In this document: positions 21,410-29,316 of the stretch, piece by piece | Position numbering within the stretch: position 1 is the first letter of the stretch | How the letters are laid out: each line of letters begins with the position of its first letter | IMG/VR virus record: IMGVR_UViG_3300035172_000274 | Coordinates: 1 to 46,083 of that record | From: a virus | Length of the DNA stretch: 46,083 bases | Strand: one strand, 5' to 3' | Notes under the pieces: generated by a model | Seen by the model: the letters and a program-made list of their open reading frames with translations, nothing else | Database searches by the model: none | What the model was told of the DNA's origin: nothing | Translations under genes and position numbers: made by a program

Positions 21410-21769
21410 TTATCGAGAAGGAAGAGCCTTAACGGGACCGCCGTCAATCATTTGTGGCTGTACAAGTTCAATCGTTTTACACGGTCGAATATCCACAGGG
21501 GTGAAATATCCGTAGAAATGTCCCATGATAAAACCCATTGCGAAGATAGTTGCAGGCGCCTTCAGACCAGCCCAAATCATCACGGCAGATATTGAAGTCC
21601 CAACCTTCCCGTCCTTAACCATCCAAACATCCCAGGCTGCAGCCGTTCCAATGAGAACCAGAACAAGAATGGCTGTGGGCGCATGAGTCGGTAAAAGAGT
21701 TACGAATAAAGAAACAACTCCTACAGAGATGACCAGCGTCGTTATTATTAGGTTTCTGAAGGTCATCAT
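21410..21769 (-). CDS. Small membrane protein with three helices
   Basis: 119 residues. Hydrophobic segments at about 6-26 (LIITTLVISVGVVSLFVTLL), 31-48 (PTAILVLVLIGTAAAW) and 62-85 (AVMIWAGLKAPATIFAMGFI). Coupled to the papain-like protease gene by ATGA. It may export or retain that protease, or act as a holin-like protein; neither is shown by sequence. Confidence 0.65.
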   Translation of the reverse strand: MMTFRNLIITTLVISVGVVSLFVTLLPTHAPTAILVLVLIGTAAAWDVWMVKDGKVGTSISAVMIWAGLKAPATIFAMGFIMGHFYGYFTPVDIRPCKTIELVQPQMIDGGPVKALPSR

Positions 21770-22722
21770 CGGCGGCGATGCCTTTTTTGATCGCCCAATT
21801 CAAACACCAATGCATCGTGTCCTATTTGATTGCATCGGTTGCCATTGATGTCCGTGACTTTCATAGTGATGTATCCGGCATCTCCCCAAGGACCCCAAGA
21901 GTTCCTCACCAAATAAGTTCCAATACCCGGAGGCAAATTGCCATTGGGATCAAGAGCACAATTGCCAGAACTATCCACAGAACCTTCACAATCATAACCC
22001 TCAATAACCACCATGTGGTCGATGTCATTTTCTCCTCCCTGGCAGACATTATAGACGCCACCGGAGTAGTTTTCCCATTCCCCAGATCCGGCTGCGACAT
22101 CAGTAGAGACCGGATGATTTTGGGATATTTGGCTGGCTATGTCGTAGAAACTCGGCCCGTTATTATCTCCCAGAAGTTGATATCCGGCTGCCTGCGCGAT
22201 CGCTTTTCCCTTTACGCATTTCCCTTGGGAACCGGAGTAGGGAGCGCGATCGTAAGAATAATCACCTTGAATACCTTTACCACCCTGAATAAGCCATTCC
22301 GCAGCAGATAAGTCCCCTCCGTTACAACCATAATCGTCCGTGTCGCAATTCAGGAGGTAGTTGAAACTAAGTCGACCAGGGTCTTGATTGGCAAGAATCA
22401 TGGTCCCTCGAAGAACTGTAGTCAGAGAAAAATCCCAACAGCTACCGCACTGTCCTTGATCCTCTACTGGTCCGGCCGTTCCTCTTAGGGAAATTGACTT
22501 CGGAATCGGGGAAGCGCCCAAGTGACTTCGTTTGAGTTTCTTGGACTCACGTAAAAACTTCTTCGCGTGTTCATGTCTCTTAAGTCCCTTGTGGTGCTTG
22601 TGACCATGCTCGATTGTTCTGAAGTTCTTTACTGGCTGAGGAACAGGAGATGGTGGAACAGGCTTACTGCTGTTGCATCCACAGAAGAACATCAAAAACA
22701 TAAAAGGTAATAAAATTTTCAT
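21766..22722 (-). CDS. Papain-like (C1A) cysteine protease, predicted lipoprotein
   Basis: 318 residues from ATG 22722, preceded by GGGGGAAAA. A signal peptide MKILLPFMFLMFFCGC with lipobox is followed by a His/Lys-rich linker (about residues 35-70). The catalytic domain has all papain landmarks: oxyanion Gln91 and nucleophile Cys95 in DQGQCGSCWDFS, CNGGD with the conserved CxGG, His236 in HMVVIEGYD, Asn274 in VRNSWGPWGD. The usual inhibitory propeptide is absent or replaced by the linker. It should act at the periplasmic or outer surface of the host. Secreted papain-like proteases are rare in phages. A short membrane protein is coupled downstream. Confidence 0.85.
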   Translation of the reverse strand: MKILLPFMFLMFFCGCNSSKPVPPSPVPQPVKNFRTIEHGHKHHKGLKRHEHAKKFLRESKKLKRSHLGASPIPKSISLRGTAGPVEDQGQCGSCWDFSLTTVLRGTMILANQDPGRLSFNYLLNCDTDDYGCNGGDLSAAEWLIQGGKGIQGDYSYDRAPYSGSQGKCVKGKAIAQAAGYQLLGDNNGPSFYDIASQISQNHPVSTDVAAGSGEWENYSGGVYNVCQGGENDIDHMVVIEGYDCEGSVDSSGNCALDPNGNLPPGIGTYLVRNSWGPWGDAGYITMKVTDINGNRCNQIGHDALVFELGDQKRHRRR

Positions 22723-22773
22723 TTTTCCCCCGAATTGATTTGACGCACCCATCACACGAAAATCCTCATCCGC

Positions 22774-22782
22774 TGCTACAAT
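22774..22782 (+). promoter_or_regulatory. Extended -10 promoter candidate for the rightward lysis/surface genes
   Basis: TGCTACAAT fits an extended -10 element. It lies about 90 bases before ATG 22871, in the 148-base divergent gap between the protease and the small membrane protein. No clear -35 box is seen. Confidence 0.3.
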
Positions 22783-22870
22783 ATTCGTTGGTGTGACGTC
22801 ATGGGAGCGGCGGAGGGCTAGTGGGGCACTCGTCTCACTTCCCTTCGTTCCCAAAACAAAGGAGACACAA

Positions 22871-23062
22871 ATGGCACAAATTTGGCAAGATATTTTGAAT
22901 ATCATTCAAGGCGTGAAGACAGGAACCTGGGCAGCTGTCGCTGGCGGAGCGGTGGCATTACTCGTTGCAGTAGCATCTATGTTTCCGAGCGTGGTCCCTG
23001 CGTGGCTTGCTACCCTGGTATCTGGTTTGTGGGCAGCGATTCATGGCGCGTTAGGGCACTAA
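22871..23062 (+). CDS. Small membrane protein, holin candidate
   Basis: 63 residues with AAAGGAGACACAA before ATG 22871, one of the best ribosome binding sites in the genome. One or two hydrophobic stretches (WAAVAGGAVALLVAVASMFP and VPAWLATLVSGLWAAIHG), hardly any charge. Size, amphipathic start and place at the head of the surface/lysis block suit a holin or small pore-former. Confidence 0.6.
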   Translation: MAQIWQDILNIIQGVKTGTWAAVAGGAVALLVAVASMFPSVVPAWLATLVSGLWAAIHGALGH

Positions 23063-23063
23063 G

Positions 23064-23393
23064 ATGCTTCAAAAACTATTAGATGCAATCATCGACGTTG
23101 GGCTTCCACTGTTGGTCAAGTTTTTGGTCGCGCTCATTCCTAAGCTCAGCGCTCTAATAAATATTCCTTTCGTTGGATGGATCTTTCAATGGATGATCAA
23201 CTCTCTCGCTGGGAAAGTCGTCGATTGGATGAATATCATCATCAATCGAAGGGGACTTCAAAATGAAAAGGCCAATGAACTGAATGCCGCACAAGCCGCG
23301 TCGGCTGCCCTAGATAACGCGACCAAGGAAGATCACGATGCAAAACTTAAGGCCTGGCAGGACGCTATGCTTAATTTCAATTCTATTGGTTAG
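23064..23393 (+). CDS. Membrane protein with coiled-coil tail, inner spanin candidate
   Basis: 109 residues. Two hydrophobic segments within residues 4-48 (DVGLPLLVKFLVALIP; INIPFVGWIFQWMINSL) precede a charged Ala-rich helix (ANELNAAQAASAALDNATKE). An outer-membrane-type lipoprotein gene begins inside its 3' end in another frame, the arrangement typical of spanin pairs. Inferred from layout only. Confidence 0.5.
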   Translation: MLQKLLDAIIDVGLPLLVKFLVALIPKLSALINIPFVGWIFQWMINSLAGKVVDWMNIIINRRGLQNEKANELNAAQAASAALDNATKEDHDAKLKAWQDAMLNFNSIG

Positions 23394-23742
23394 TGGTTGC
23401 GGATCTATTCGCGCTCCGAAAATTCCCATAAAGGACATGGAGTTCTGCGAGCCTTCTCCGAGAGATGGTGTTTTCTGCAGTAAGATGCTCTCGAAGACCA
23501 TTCGCACTATCCCTGAGTCGGACAAGGTGGATTTTCTCACAACGGCGAATCCTCCGAGAGTTTCCGTGTCTATGGAGGACATAGCTTGGGTAGAGACGTT
23601 CATAGAGTCTGTTTGCAACGAGAATCCAAAGCTTTGTGATCGCACGTTTCTAAAAAAAACTCGGGAGATGTTCGACAGACACCGCAGAGCCAGAAGGCAA
23701 CACCGGGGACTTCCGCCCACAATGGAGGCTAGAAATGAATAG
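23338..23742 (+). CDS. Predicted lipoprotein, outer spanin candidate
   Basis: 134 residues, GGAAG 6 bases before ATG 23338. Signal peptide LCLISILLVSGCG with lipobox VSGC; the mature part is polar with four Cys and a basic end (RHRRARRQHRG). It overlaps the previous gene by 56 bases and the trypsin-like gene by eight. Longer than typical o-spanins, so another envelope role is possible. Confidence 0.6.
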   Translation: MQNLRPGRTLCLISILLVSGCGSIRAPKIPIKDMEFCEPSPRDGVFCSKMLSKTIRTIPESDKVDFLTTANPPRVSVSMEDIAWVETFIESVCNENPKLCDRTFLKKTREMFDRHRRARRQHRGLPPTMEARNE

Positions 23743-24610
23743 ATTTTTAATAGCTATCGTTTCCCTTTTTTTATCGTCCTGTTCCGAGGGGGTCCCAGTG
23801 TCCCCGACCCTTATAGGCGGAAGGGTTCCTTCGAAGGGGGATTTTCAAGCCGTGATATTCAGCGGAGGGTGCACAAATACTCTCGTAGGGAGCCGCGCAG
23901 TATTGACCGCCGCGCATTGCGTGAACACATCGATGGTTTTCTCAGTAGGCAGAGACAGCTTCAAAGCCGAATGCAGAATACCAAAAGAGTACTCGGACGG
24001 TGATATCTCAGCTGATAATTCACTTTGTTTTCTCGAGAGGGAAGTGAAAGGCATTGAGTTCGAGAGTCTCGATATCACAGATTCTGTTTCGACAGGGGAT
24101 CAGGTTCTTTTGTCAGGTTTTGGTTGTACGAAAAAGGGTGGGCCTACGGATGGTATTTTCCGCATTGGAGAGGCCATCGTTTCTACCAAATCCACCCGCA
24201 TGGGAGATGGATATTTCGTTACCCGCAAACCCGTGGCAAATTTGTGCCCTGGTGACTCCGGTGGGCCATGTTGGAGCATGAAGGACGGCAAGAGAGTGTC
24301 AGTCATAGGAAATAACTCTCGAAGCGACCTTGAGAATTATAGCTACATCGCGTCAACCTCTGCGAAATCCTTTGTCAGGTTCTTAGCGGCGTGGAAGAAA
24401 ATCCATCCCGAGGCCAGGATTTGCGGCGTGGATCTCGACGCGAAGGGCTGCCGTGGGGCCAAAACTCCTACAAAGCCCCAGACGGAGTTTGAATTGGACC
24501 ATGAGGTGGCATGGGTCGGTGTCATCATGAAACCGCAATACGTGCCAGTTTTAGAGAAATTCAGGAGGATTGTGGAGGCAGCTCTGGGGTCGTTGGTGCC
24601 TTCCCGGTAG
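23735..24610 (+). CDS. Trypsin-like (S1) serine protease, predicted lipoprotein
   Basis: 291 residues. Signal peptide MNRFLIAIVSLFLSSC with lipobox at Cys16, then an N-terminal IGGR that in trypsins becomes the new N terminus after activation. Catalytic triad: His61 in VLTAAHC, Asp94 in ISADNSLCFL, Ser175 in CPGDSGGP. Disulphide cysteines are present (SGGC, AAHC, FGC, NLC). A C-terminal extension of about 60 residues follows. It should be exported and anchored at the cell envelope. Such lipoproteins are common in Bdellovibrio-like bacteria. Its 3' end overlaps a convergent gene by 50 bases. Confidence 0.85.
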   Translation: MNRFLIAIVSLFLSSCSEGVPVSPTLIGGRVPSKGDFQAVIFSGGCTNTLVGSRAVLTAAHCVNTSMVFSVGRDSFKAECRIPKEYSDGDISADNSLCFLEREVKGIEFESLDITDSVSTGDQVLLSGFGCTKKGGPTDGIFRIGEAIVSTKSTRMGDGYFVTRKPVANLCPGDSGGPCWSMKDGKRVSVIGNNSRSDLENYSYIASTSAKSFVRFLAAWKKIHPEARICGVDLDAKGCRGAKTPTKPQTEFELDHEVAWVGVIMKPQYVPVLEKFRRIVEAALGSLVPSR

Positions 24611-24878
24611 CTAAGGTCTGAATGAGTGCTGCGGTGTTGCCATGAAGCAGTGCGGCCCACCAAGATAATCCAGTCAGCTTCAATCCCATAACATTCGAGG
24701 CCCAGCCCAATGCGAAAACAACGAACGGGTGAGACCTCCCGAGGAACTGAAATCTGGGAGTCCGGAGGATAAGCACCAGGCCGTGAGTAACGCATGATGC
24801 TAATCCAAGAGCCCCAAGACCAGCTGCTCCGCCTATGGAGTCCATGAACTTCTGAATTTCATCAACCGATGGATCCAT
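24561..24878 (-). CDS. Small membrane protein, second holin candidate
   Basis: 105 residues with hydrophobic stretches about 17-37 (GAAGLGALGLASCVTHGLVL), 51-66 (PFVVFALGWASNVMGL) and 72-86. The start overlaps the preceding stop by one base (TAATG). With the next two genes upstream it makes a lysis-like set after the tail fibre genes. Its 3' end overlaps the protease gene on the other strand. Confidence 0.6.
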   Translation of the reverse strand: MDPSVDEIQKFMDSIGGAAGLGALGLASCVTHGLVLILRTPRFQFLGRSHPFVVFALGWASNVMGLKLTGLSWWAALLHGNTAALIQTLATGKAPTTPELPPQSS

Positions 24879-25165
24879 TAACTCTCCTCATCGTTAGAGG
24901 GGGAGAACCGGCCCTTTTTTCTTGGTCTGTCCCCCAAGATGATACGCACCTGAGATTGAAGAACCCTCACGTCAGAAGTCAGCTCGTAGTTCTGCCTGGT
25001 GTTTGCATCCACAGCGCGAATTAACCGACTTGTATTATTCTCCATCGCGTTCACAGATTTTTGAATGAACCAAAGATTTAAACTCCCCATGCCTAAGACA
25101 AGGGAAAGCGCTGTGCCGGCGAACCATTTTTGTTGCGTGAGTTGTCCGAGTAGGTCTGCCTGCAT
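24878..25165 (-). CDS. Membrane-anchored coiled-coil protein
   Basis: 95 residues. One transmembrane segment at about 14-33 (WFAGTALSLVLGMGSLNLWF) followed by a helix with heptad character (NNTSRLIRAVDANTRQNYEL, TSDVRVLQSQVRIIL) and a basic/acidic end. The plan suits an inner spanin or a holin partner. Ends one base into the next gene. Confidence 0.6.
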   Translation of the reverse strand: MQADLLGQLTQQKWFAGTALSLVLGMGSLNLWFIQKSVNAMENNTSRLIRAVDANTRQNYELTSDVRVLQSQVRIILGDRPRKKGRFSPSNDEES

Positions 25166-25185
25166 GGTCTTATCCCTTTTGTGGA

Positions 25186-25620
25186 TTATACCAAGAGCAC
25201 GTTCCCGCTCACTATCTCTAGCGAGAATTCCTGGTGATCCATGAGCGCCTCGAATGAGGCAACCGCCCAGTGGGACTTCAGTAGAGCTTTTTGTCCGTTC
25301 ATTTCCCCAATCATCTTACCAAGACCTATGCATCCCTCTACGTCAGAGCTTAGGCCGCGCCTCTTGTCGCCGCAGAAGTTCGCCGGGTGAATTCGGATAT
25401 CCTCCCTGCCCCACACGTCCCTCAGTAGATAAGTGTCTCTTTTGAACTTCTTGGAATATTCCCAAACGCAATAATACGTTCCGTAAGGAATACACGAAAA
25501 ATTCCTTTGATTCTCGACCCAAGGTAGTTCCCCGGTTGCATAATGGTATTCAGAGAATGAGATTGTTCCGAACGTTCCCTGTTCTGAAAATTGGCTACGT
25601 ATTAGACGAACGTGGTTCAT
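25186..25620 (-). CDS. DUF5675-family protein, possible endolysin
   Basis: 144 residues. TGELPWVENQRNFSCIPYGT, then IRIHPANF (His78) and DVEGCIGLG (Cys97) match the DUF5675 family of phage proteins. The His ... Gly-Cys arrangement recalls L,D-transpeptidase-like folds, hinting at peptidoglycan cleavage or cross-link editing. It is encoded with small membrane proteins right after the tail fibres, a typical endolysin position, and no other lysozyme was found in the genome. Confidence 0.65.
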   Translation of the reverse strand: MNHVRLIRSQFSEQGTFGTISFSEYHYATGELPWVENQRNFSCIPYGTYYCVWEYSKKFKRDTYLLRDVWGREDIRIHPANFCGDKRRGLSSDVEGCIGLGKMIGEMNGQKALLKSHWAVASFEALMDHQEFSLEIVSGNVLLV

Positions 25621-25623
25621 TCT

Positions 25624-26136
25624 TTAACTGGCTCTTAATCCCATTACTATAAACATCACATCGCTTGCCACTGGCGAACCAGCCGTTCCGACTTCATATG
25701 TGAATCCTGTTGCTGTGGCATTACTGATTGTTACGGCGTATCCGGTACTGCCACCTAGTGAATTGTATGGAGACGCGGTTATCACTGGTTTACCGCCAGT
25801 AACAAATGCGTTATCGAATGTGATTGTATAGACGTGAGTACCGCTATTGTAAGCAGAAGAATAACCTTCCCCATCGACGGCTGTTCCGGCAGCGCTCACA
25901 AATCCGCGCACCACTTCCATGGCAGTGCTGGCATTGGAGGCAGATGTAACTATCTGCTGTGATCCGACTGTAGCCTTTGTCCCAGGAAGATCTACGTTGC
26001 TTGCTATTCCTTCCCCTCGAATTGTTCCCCATGCCGGAAGTGATCCTCCGTGAGGAACACGCCAAATGAGATCCTGCGTAACTGCCTGCAAACATGAGGC
26101 GAATAGCATCAAATATATAATAAAAATAGTTTTCAT
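25624..26136 (-). CDS. Secreted fibre-like protein
   Basis: 170 residues from ATG 26136 (AAGGAG upstream). The N terminus MKTIFIIYLMLFASCLQA is a Sec signal peptide. The mature part is Gly/Ser/Thr/Ala-rich beta sequence (TGGKPVITASPYNSLGGSTG, then YAVTISNATATGF), as in fibre tips. A signal peptide is odd for a virion component assembled in the cytoplasm. Confidence 0.65.
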   Translation of the reverse strand: MKTIFIIYLMLFASCLQAVTQDLIWRVPHGGSLPAWGTIRGEGIASNVDLPGTKATVGSQQIVTSASNASTAMEVVRGFVSAAGTAVDGEGYSSAYNSGTHVYTITFDNAFVTGGKPVITASPYNSLGGSTGYAVTISNATATGFTYEVGTAGSPVASDVMFIVMGLRAS

Positions 26137-26146
26137 TTTTTTCTCC

Positions 26147-26839
26147 TTATCCCGCGGCAACAATGTACCAGTTCGATCCGTCTGATCGAAGCCCAACGAA
26201 TTGTTGCGGCTGTGTTAAATCGTAAGGCGGCGCAATTGAACCGATGGTCTGTCCACCGGTTGTCGTTATGGCGATTACGTTTCCGACGGAGGCATTCGTA
26301 TTGATGATGTCGTATTGCAATCCGGTTACCGTCGTAGCATCAGGCATCGTTAGGGTAATATTTCCGAACGCCAGAACAAAACTGTCCGTTGGCAGGATTG
26401 TGTAGTTAGAACTGATTCCTTGTTGCACAGTGCTGTTGGAGTGAACTTGCCAGTTTGCCGTCGAAGAGAGGGCATTTCCCGTGTTGCTGTTCGTCAGAGA
26501 GATATAAAGATTTCCGACGCTGTCGTTGACGATGCTCCCAATGTAATAAGTGGTTCCAGAGTCCCATTCCGGGACGCCTGCCTGAAAGACATAAGCGAGT
26601 TGATATGCGAACAAATAACAAAGCGCATTCATATCCTCAATAGTTGGCGAGTTGTTACCGACTACGGCACCGAACCAACCAGTGAGGTAGTTAGAAAGGG
26701 TTTGGATGATTGCAGGAGTGATCGTGGAACCAGAGTAACGGGCCGGTGAACCGGCAGCGAAACTTCCATATTCCCCCAGCTGGTTCGAGCCAGCAGAGGA
26801 ACCGAAAATCTTTTGTGTATACCTGGAAAGCTTGGCCAT
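26147..26839 (-). CDS. Tail fibre / tail tip protein
   Basis: 230 residues. The N terminus MAKLSRYTQKIFGSSAGSNQ is of the type that docks phage fibres to the baseplate. VPEWDSGTTYYIGSIVNDSV resembles carbohydrate-binding modules (W-x-x-x-x-x-Y-x-x-G-x-x-V), and the C terminus is a beta-rich domain ending in WYIVAAG. No signal peptide. Likely a receptor-binding part. Confidence 0.7.
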   Translation of the reverse strand: MAKLSRYTQKIFGSSAGSNQLGEYGSFAAGSPARYSGSTITPAIIQTLSNYLTGWFGAVVGNNSPTIEDMNALCYLFAYQLAYVFQAGVPEWDSGTTYYIGSIVNDSVGNLYISLTNSNTGNALSSTANWQVHSNSTVQQGISSNYTILPTDSFVLAFGNITLTMPDATTVTGLQYDIINTNASVGNVIAITTTGGQTIGSIAPPYDLTQPQQFVGLRSDGSNWYIVAAG

Positions 26840-26849
26840 CTGTTCTCCT

Positions 26850-27473
26850 CTAAATCACGACCGAGTCACTATAGCTCAGCCAAGTGTAACCTGTGTTATA
26901 TGCATCGTAAGTATTGAAAGGCCAAATGTTCGGCAAGAACGGGGTGTCATAAGAAGGCATCCCGAAAAGCTCAAGCGTTGGGATATAGGTCAGTGAAGCC
27001 AACTCCACACCCATCGGTTTTGGCAATAAGCCTTCCTTCACAAAAACTTGTGCAAGCTGTTGATTACCAAGGGTGGCGATCATCAAATAAGAAATCGACA
27101 TGTCATTGTTGTCGAAGATGAAAAGCTCTCTCGGAAAATACGTGTTCAAAAAACCAACTATTGTCGCTAGAGAACTGCCAGCATTGTTCTGAATAATTTT
27201 GAGCTGTATCAACTTAGTGAAATCAGAATCGTTCAGGGAGATTGGTCCATTGAATCCATTCGCGTTCCTACTGACGCCGACATATTTACCGATAATGTCC
27301 AATTGCACACCGGTGGCAGTGCCGATGGTAAAGGCATTCTGAACCTGCAATGGAAGCTGGTCCATGATCGCTGGAGCAACCAAGACTTGAATCGTGGCGT
27401 AAGCATTCGGCTTCCCCAAGTATTGGAGAATGAGTAGATTCGCGTAATAGAGAATTAGCTCGCTAGTATTCAT
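26850..27473 (-). CDS. Baseplate protein, DUF2612 family
   Basis: 207 residues. GTATGVQLDIIGKYVGVSRN and the FTKLIQLKIIQNNAGSSLA motif match DUF2612/gpI-like tail proteins that connect baseplate J protein to fibres. It starts by overlapping the end of the J-like gene (TGATG). The C terminus is aromatic. Confidence 0.75.
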   Translation of the reverse strand: MNTSELILYYANLLILQYLGKPNAYATIQVLVAPAIMDQLPLQVQNAFTIGTATGVQLDIIGKYVGVSRNANGFNGPISLNDSDFTKLIQLKIIQNNAGSSLATIVGFLNTYFPRELFIFDNNDMSISYLMIATLGNQQLAQVFVKEGLLPKPMGVELASLTYIPTLELFGMPSYDTPFLPNIWPFNTYDAYNTGYTWLSYSDSVVI

Positions 27474-28936
27474 CAGGTTACCGTTATCGCAACGTCAAAA
27501 GTTTGTGATTGTGAGTCTGTGACTCGAATAGTGTCGGTCACGCTTCCTGTTACCCCAGGGGTGTAAATTCCAGAGGAACTTCCAATTGAACCGCCGCTAT
27601 TGTTTGTCGCGAAAGAAAACGTGTAAGAACCAAACCCACCGATAGCGGTAAATGTTTGTGGTGCACCGCTCGCGGTTGCGGTGCTTGTGACAGTAACTAC
27701 GGATGAAATCACGCTGGTCAATGAAATCGGTGACGTCATCATTATTGGCCTGATGATTGTGTTCGGAGACGTCACGGAGAACTGATTATATTTGTTCGTC
27801 GGGGTCAGAGTATTTGTGTATGAACCGCCTGATGTTGCTGAAAAACCTGCGCTTGTTACCAGGCTGTTTGGATCAATCTCCTGTATCAACGTCGCGAGGT
27901 CGTTGACGTTAACCTGCTGCGCAACACCCGGCTTAAATAAGACGGGAAGTTGTGAACGAATCAAAGATATATTTGGAGCGTTGACTCCGTCGAGAGAAGT
28001 GAGTGTGAATCGAATAAAAAGGTTCTGAGAAACAACGGTATCCCATACGACCACAAAAGGACTGCCGTCTACTTGTGTGATGGTGAAACTCACAGAGGTG
28101 CCCGAACCAGTAGAATATATTCCGCAGCCAGCGTTTCTTTTTGTATAGATCGCGTTAGCGATATCCGCGGCCGTCCCGCTACCGGCGACAATCACCCAAA
28201 TACTGTGTCCTGGAACCCCATCAGCATTTGTACTGCCAGTATTGTTTTCTTCTACAAAAGCAAAAGAAAGTCCGGTGACGTTCAATAGAGCTGCATAGAG
28301 ACCTGCCAAGTATCCTTGAGAGCCAAGAGATACGGACTTTTGCCTTCGAATCCTGAGGGCCGCATCTGACTCTTCATTGAGCCCTATGTTTATCTGGGAG
28401 GAGGGGTTGTTGATTGCCGTGACACCTAGGACGATGGTCACCGGCACGGTAATGGTGTTGGGAATGCTCAGGACCTGTCCGGGATTCGCGGCCTGGAACA
28501 GTAGAACATTCGCACCAGCTCCACCAATCACCGATGTGTTCACTAGTTGCCACTGGGTGCCGGCGCTATCTGAAACGGTATAGACAGGATTCACGGTTTG
28601 GTTCAAACCGGAAAGAGTAACTCCTTGATTGGTAGTGACGGTTACGTCTGTCGTCGAAAATGTACCTGCCTGCCTTTGGATTCCGTTGATTGCGCAACGC
28701 TGGTCGAGAACCACGCCGATTGCGTTATCTGGGTCGAATCCGTTATAGACTTGGGCAATAAGGTCTTCCACGTCCAGGATTGCCTGGATGAAAATATTAA
28801 TCATCTGTCCATCAGGAGAGTCCGGGTCCAGATTTATATCTGCTCCATAGATGGCCTGAAACTGAGCTGTGAAATTGGCGAGAAGCTCCGCCTGCGTCGC
28901 GACCTCAAGTCCTGTAGGCGTAATCAAATTAGGCAT
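27473..28936 (-). CDS. Baseplate J-like wedge protein with C-terminal Ig-like domain
   Basis: 487 residues. J-type features: LITPTGLEVATQAELLANFT, INLDPDSPDGQMINIF, and the mid-region LRIRRQKSVSLGSQGYLAGL. The C-terminal 65 residues (FTAIGGFGSYTFSFATNNSG onward to DSQSQTFDVAITVT) form an Ig-like domain that resembles the N terminus of the gene at 35959. It forms the wedge ring of the contractile baseplate. Confidence 0.85.
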   Translation of the reverse strand: MPNLITPTGLEVATQAELLANFTAQFQAIYGADINLDPDSPDGQMINIFIQAILDVEDLIAQVYNGFDPDNAIGVVLDQRCAINGIQRQAGTFSTTDVTVTTNQGVTLSGLNQTVNPVYTVSDSAGTQWQLVNTSVIGGAGANVLLFQAANPGQVLSIPNTITVPVTIVLGVTAINNPSSQINIGLNEESDAALRIRRQKSVSLGSQGYLAGLYAALLNVTGLSFAFVEENNTGSTNADGVPGHSIWVIVAGSGTAADIANAIYTKRNAGCGIYSTGSGTSVSFTITQVDGSPFVVVWDTVVSQNLFIRFTLTSLDGVNAPNISLIRSQLPVLFKPGVAQQVNVNDLATLIQEIDPNSLVTSAGFSATSGGSYTNTLTPTNKYNQFSVTSPNTIIRPIMMTSPISLTSVISSVVTVTSTATASGAPQTFTAIGGFGSYTFSFATNNSGGSIGSSSGIYTPGVTGSVTDTIRVTDSQSQTFDVAITVT

Positions 28937-28947
28937 TTATACCCCCC

Positions 28948-29316
28948 CTAGCCAATCGCAGTGCCAAAATCATAAGTAAACGTGCTCGCCAGACTGGTGC
29001 TAAGCGACGTTTGAATCTGAAACTGTGCCGTGAATACCCTGTTGTCGTCCAGGGAATATGAAAGCTGTTTTAGACCGGTGACGTTATTCGTGTTTAGGAT
29101 GGTGGTTTGAATGGATAGTTGTAGAGCCAATGAATTTTTACCACCCAGTAAATTCCACCAGTCGATTCCGGATTGGGTTGCGAAAAAACAATCCCCCAAG
29201 AAACTGGCCAGTCTGGTCTGGACATTCTGTCCAATAGCCAAAATGCCAGATCGGTAATCGTTTCTGCCTTTGCCGAAAAGCCAATCTCCATTCGAATCCA
29301 GAGCTCTCACTATCAT
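28948..29316 (-). CDS. gp25-like baseplate wedge protein
   Basis: 122 residues, typical gp25 length. ILAIGQNVQTRLASFLGDCF and FFATQSGIDWWNLLGG follow the pattern of phage baseplate gp25-like proteins, with a C-terminal beta section (VFTAQFQIQTS). It sits between spike and J protein, the usual order. The start overlaps the spike stop (ATGA). Confidence 0.75.
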   Translation of the reverse strand: MIVRALDSNGDWLFGKGRNDYRSGILAIGQNVQTRLASFLGDCFFATQSGIDWWNLLGGKNSLALQLSIQTTILNTNNVTGLKQLSYSLDDNRVFTAQFQIQTSLSTSLASTFTYDFGTAIG

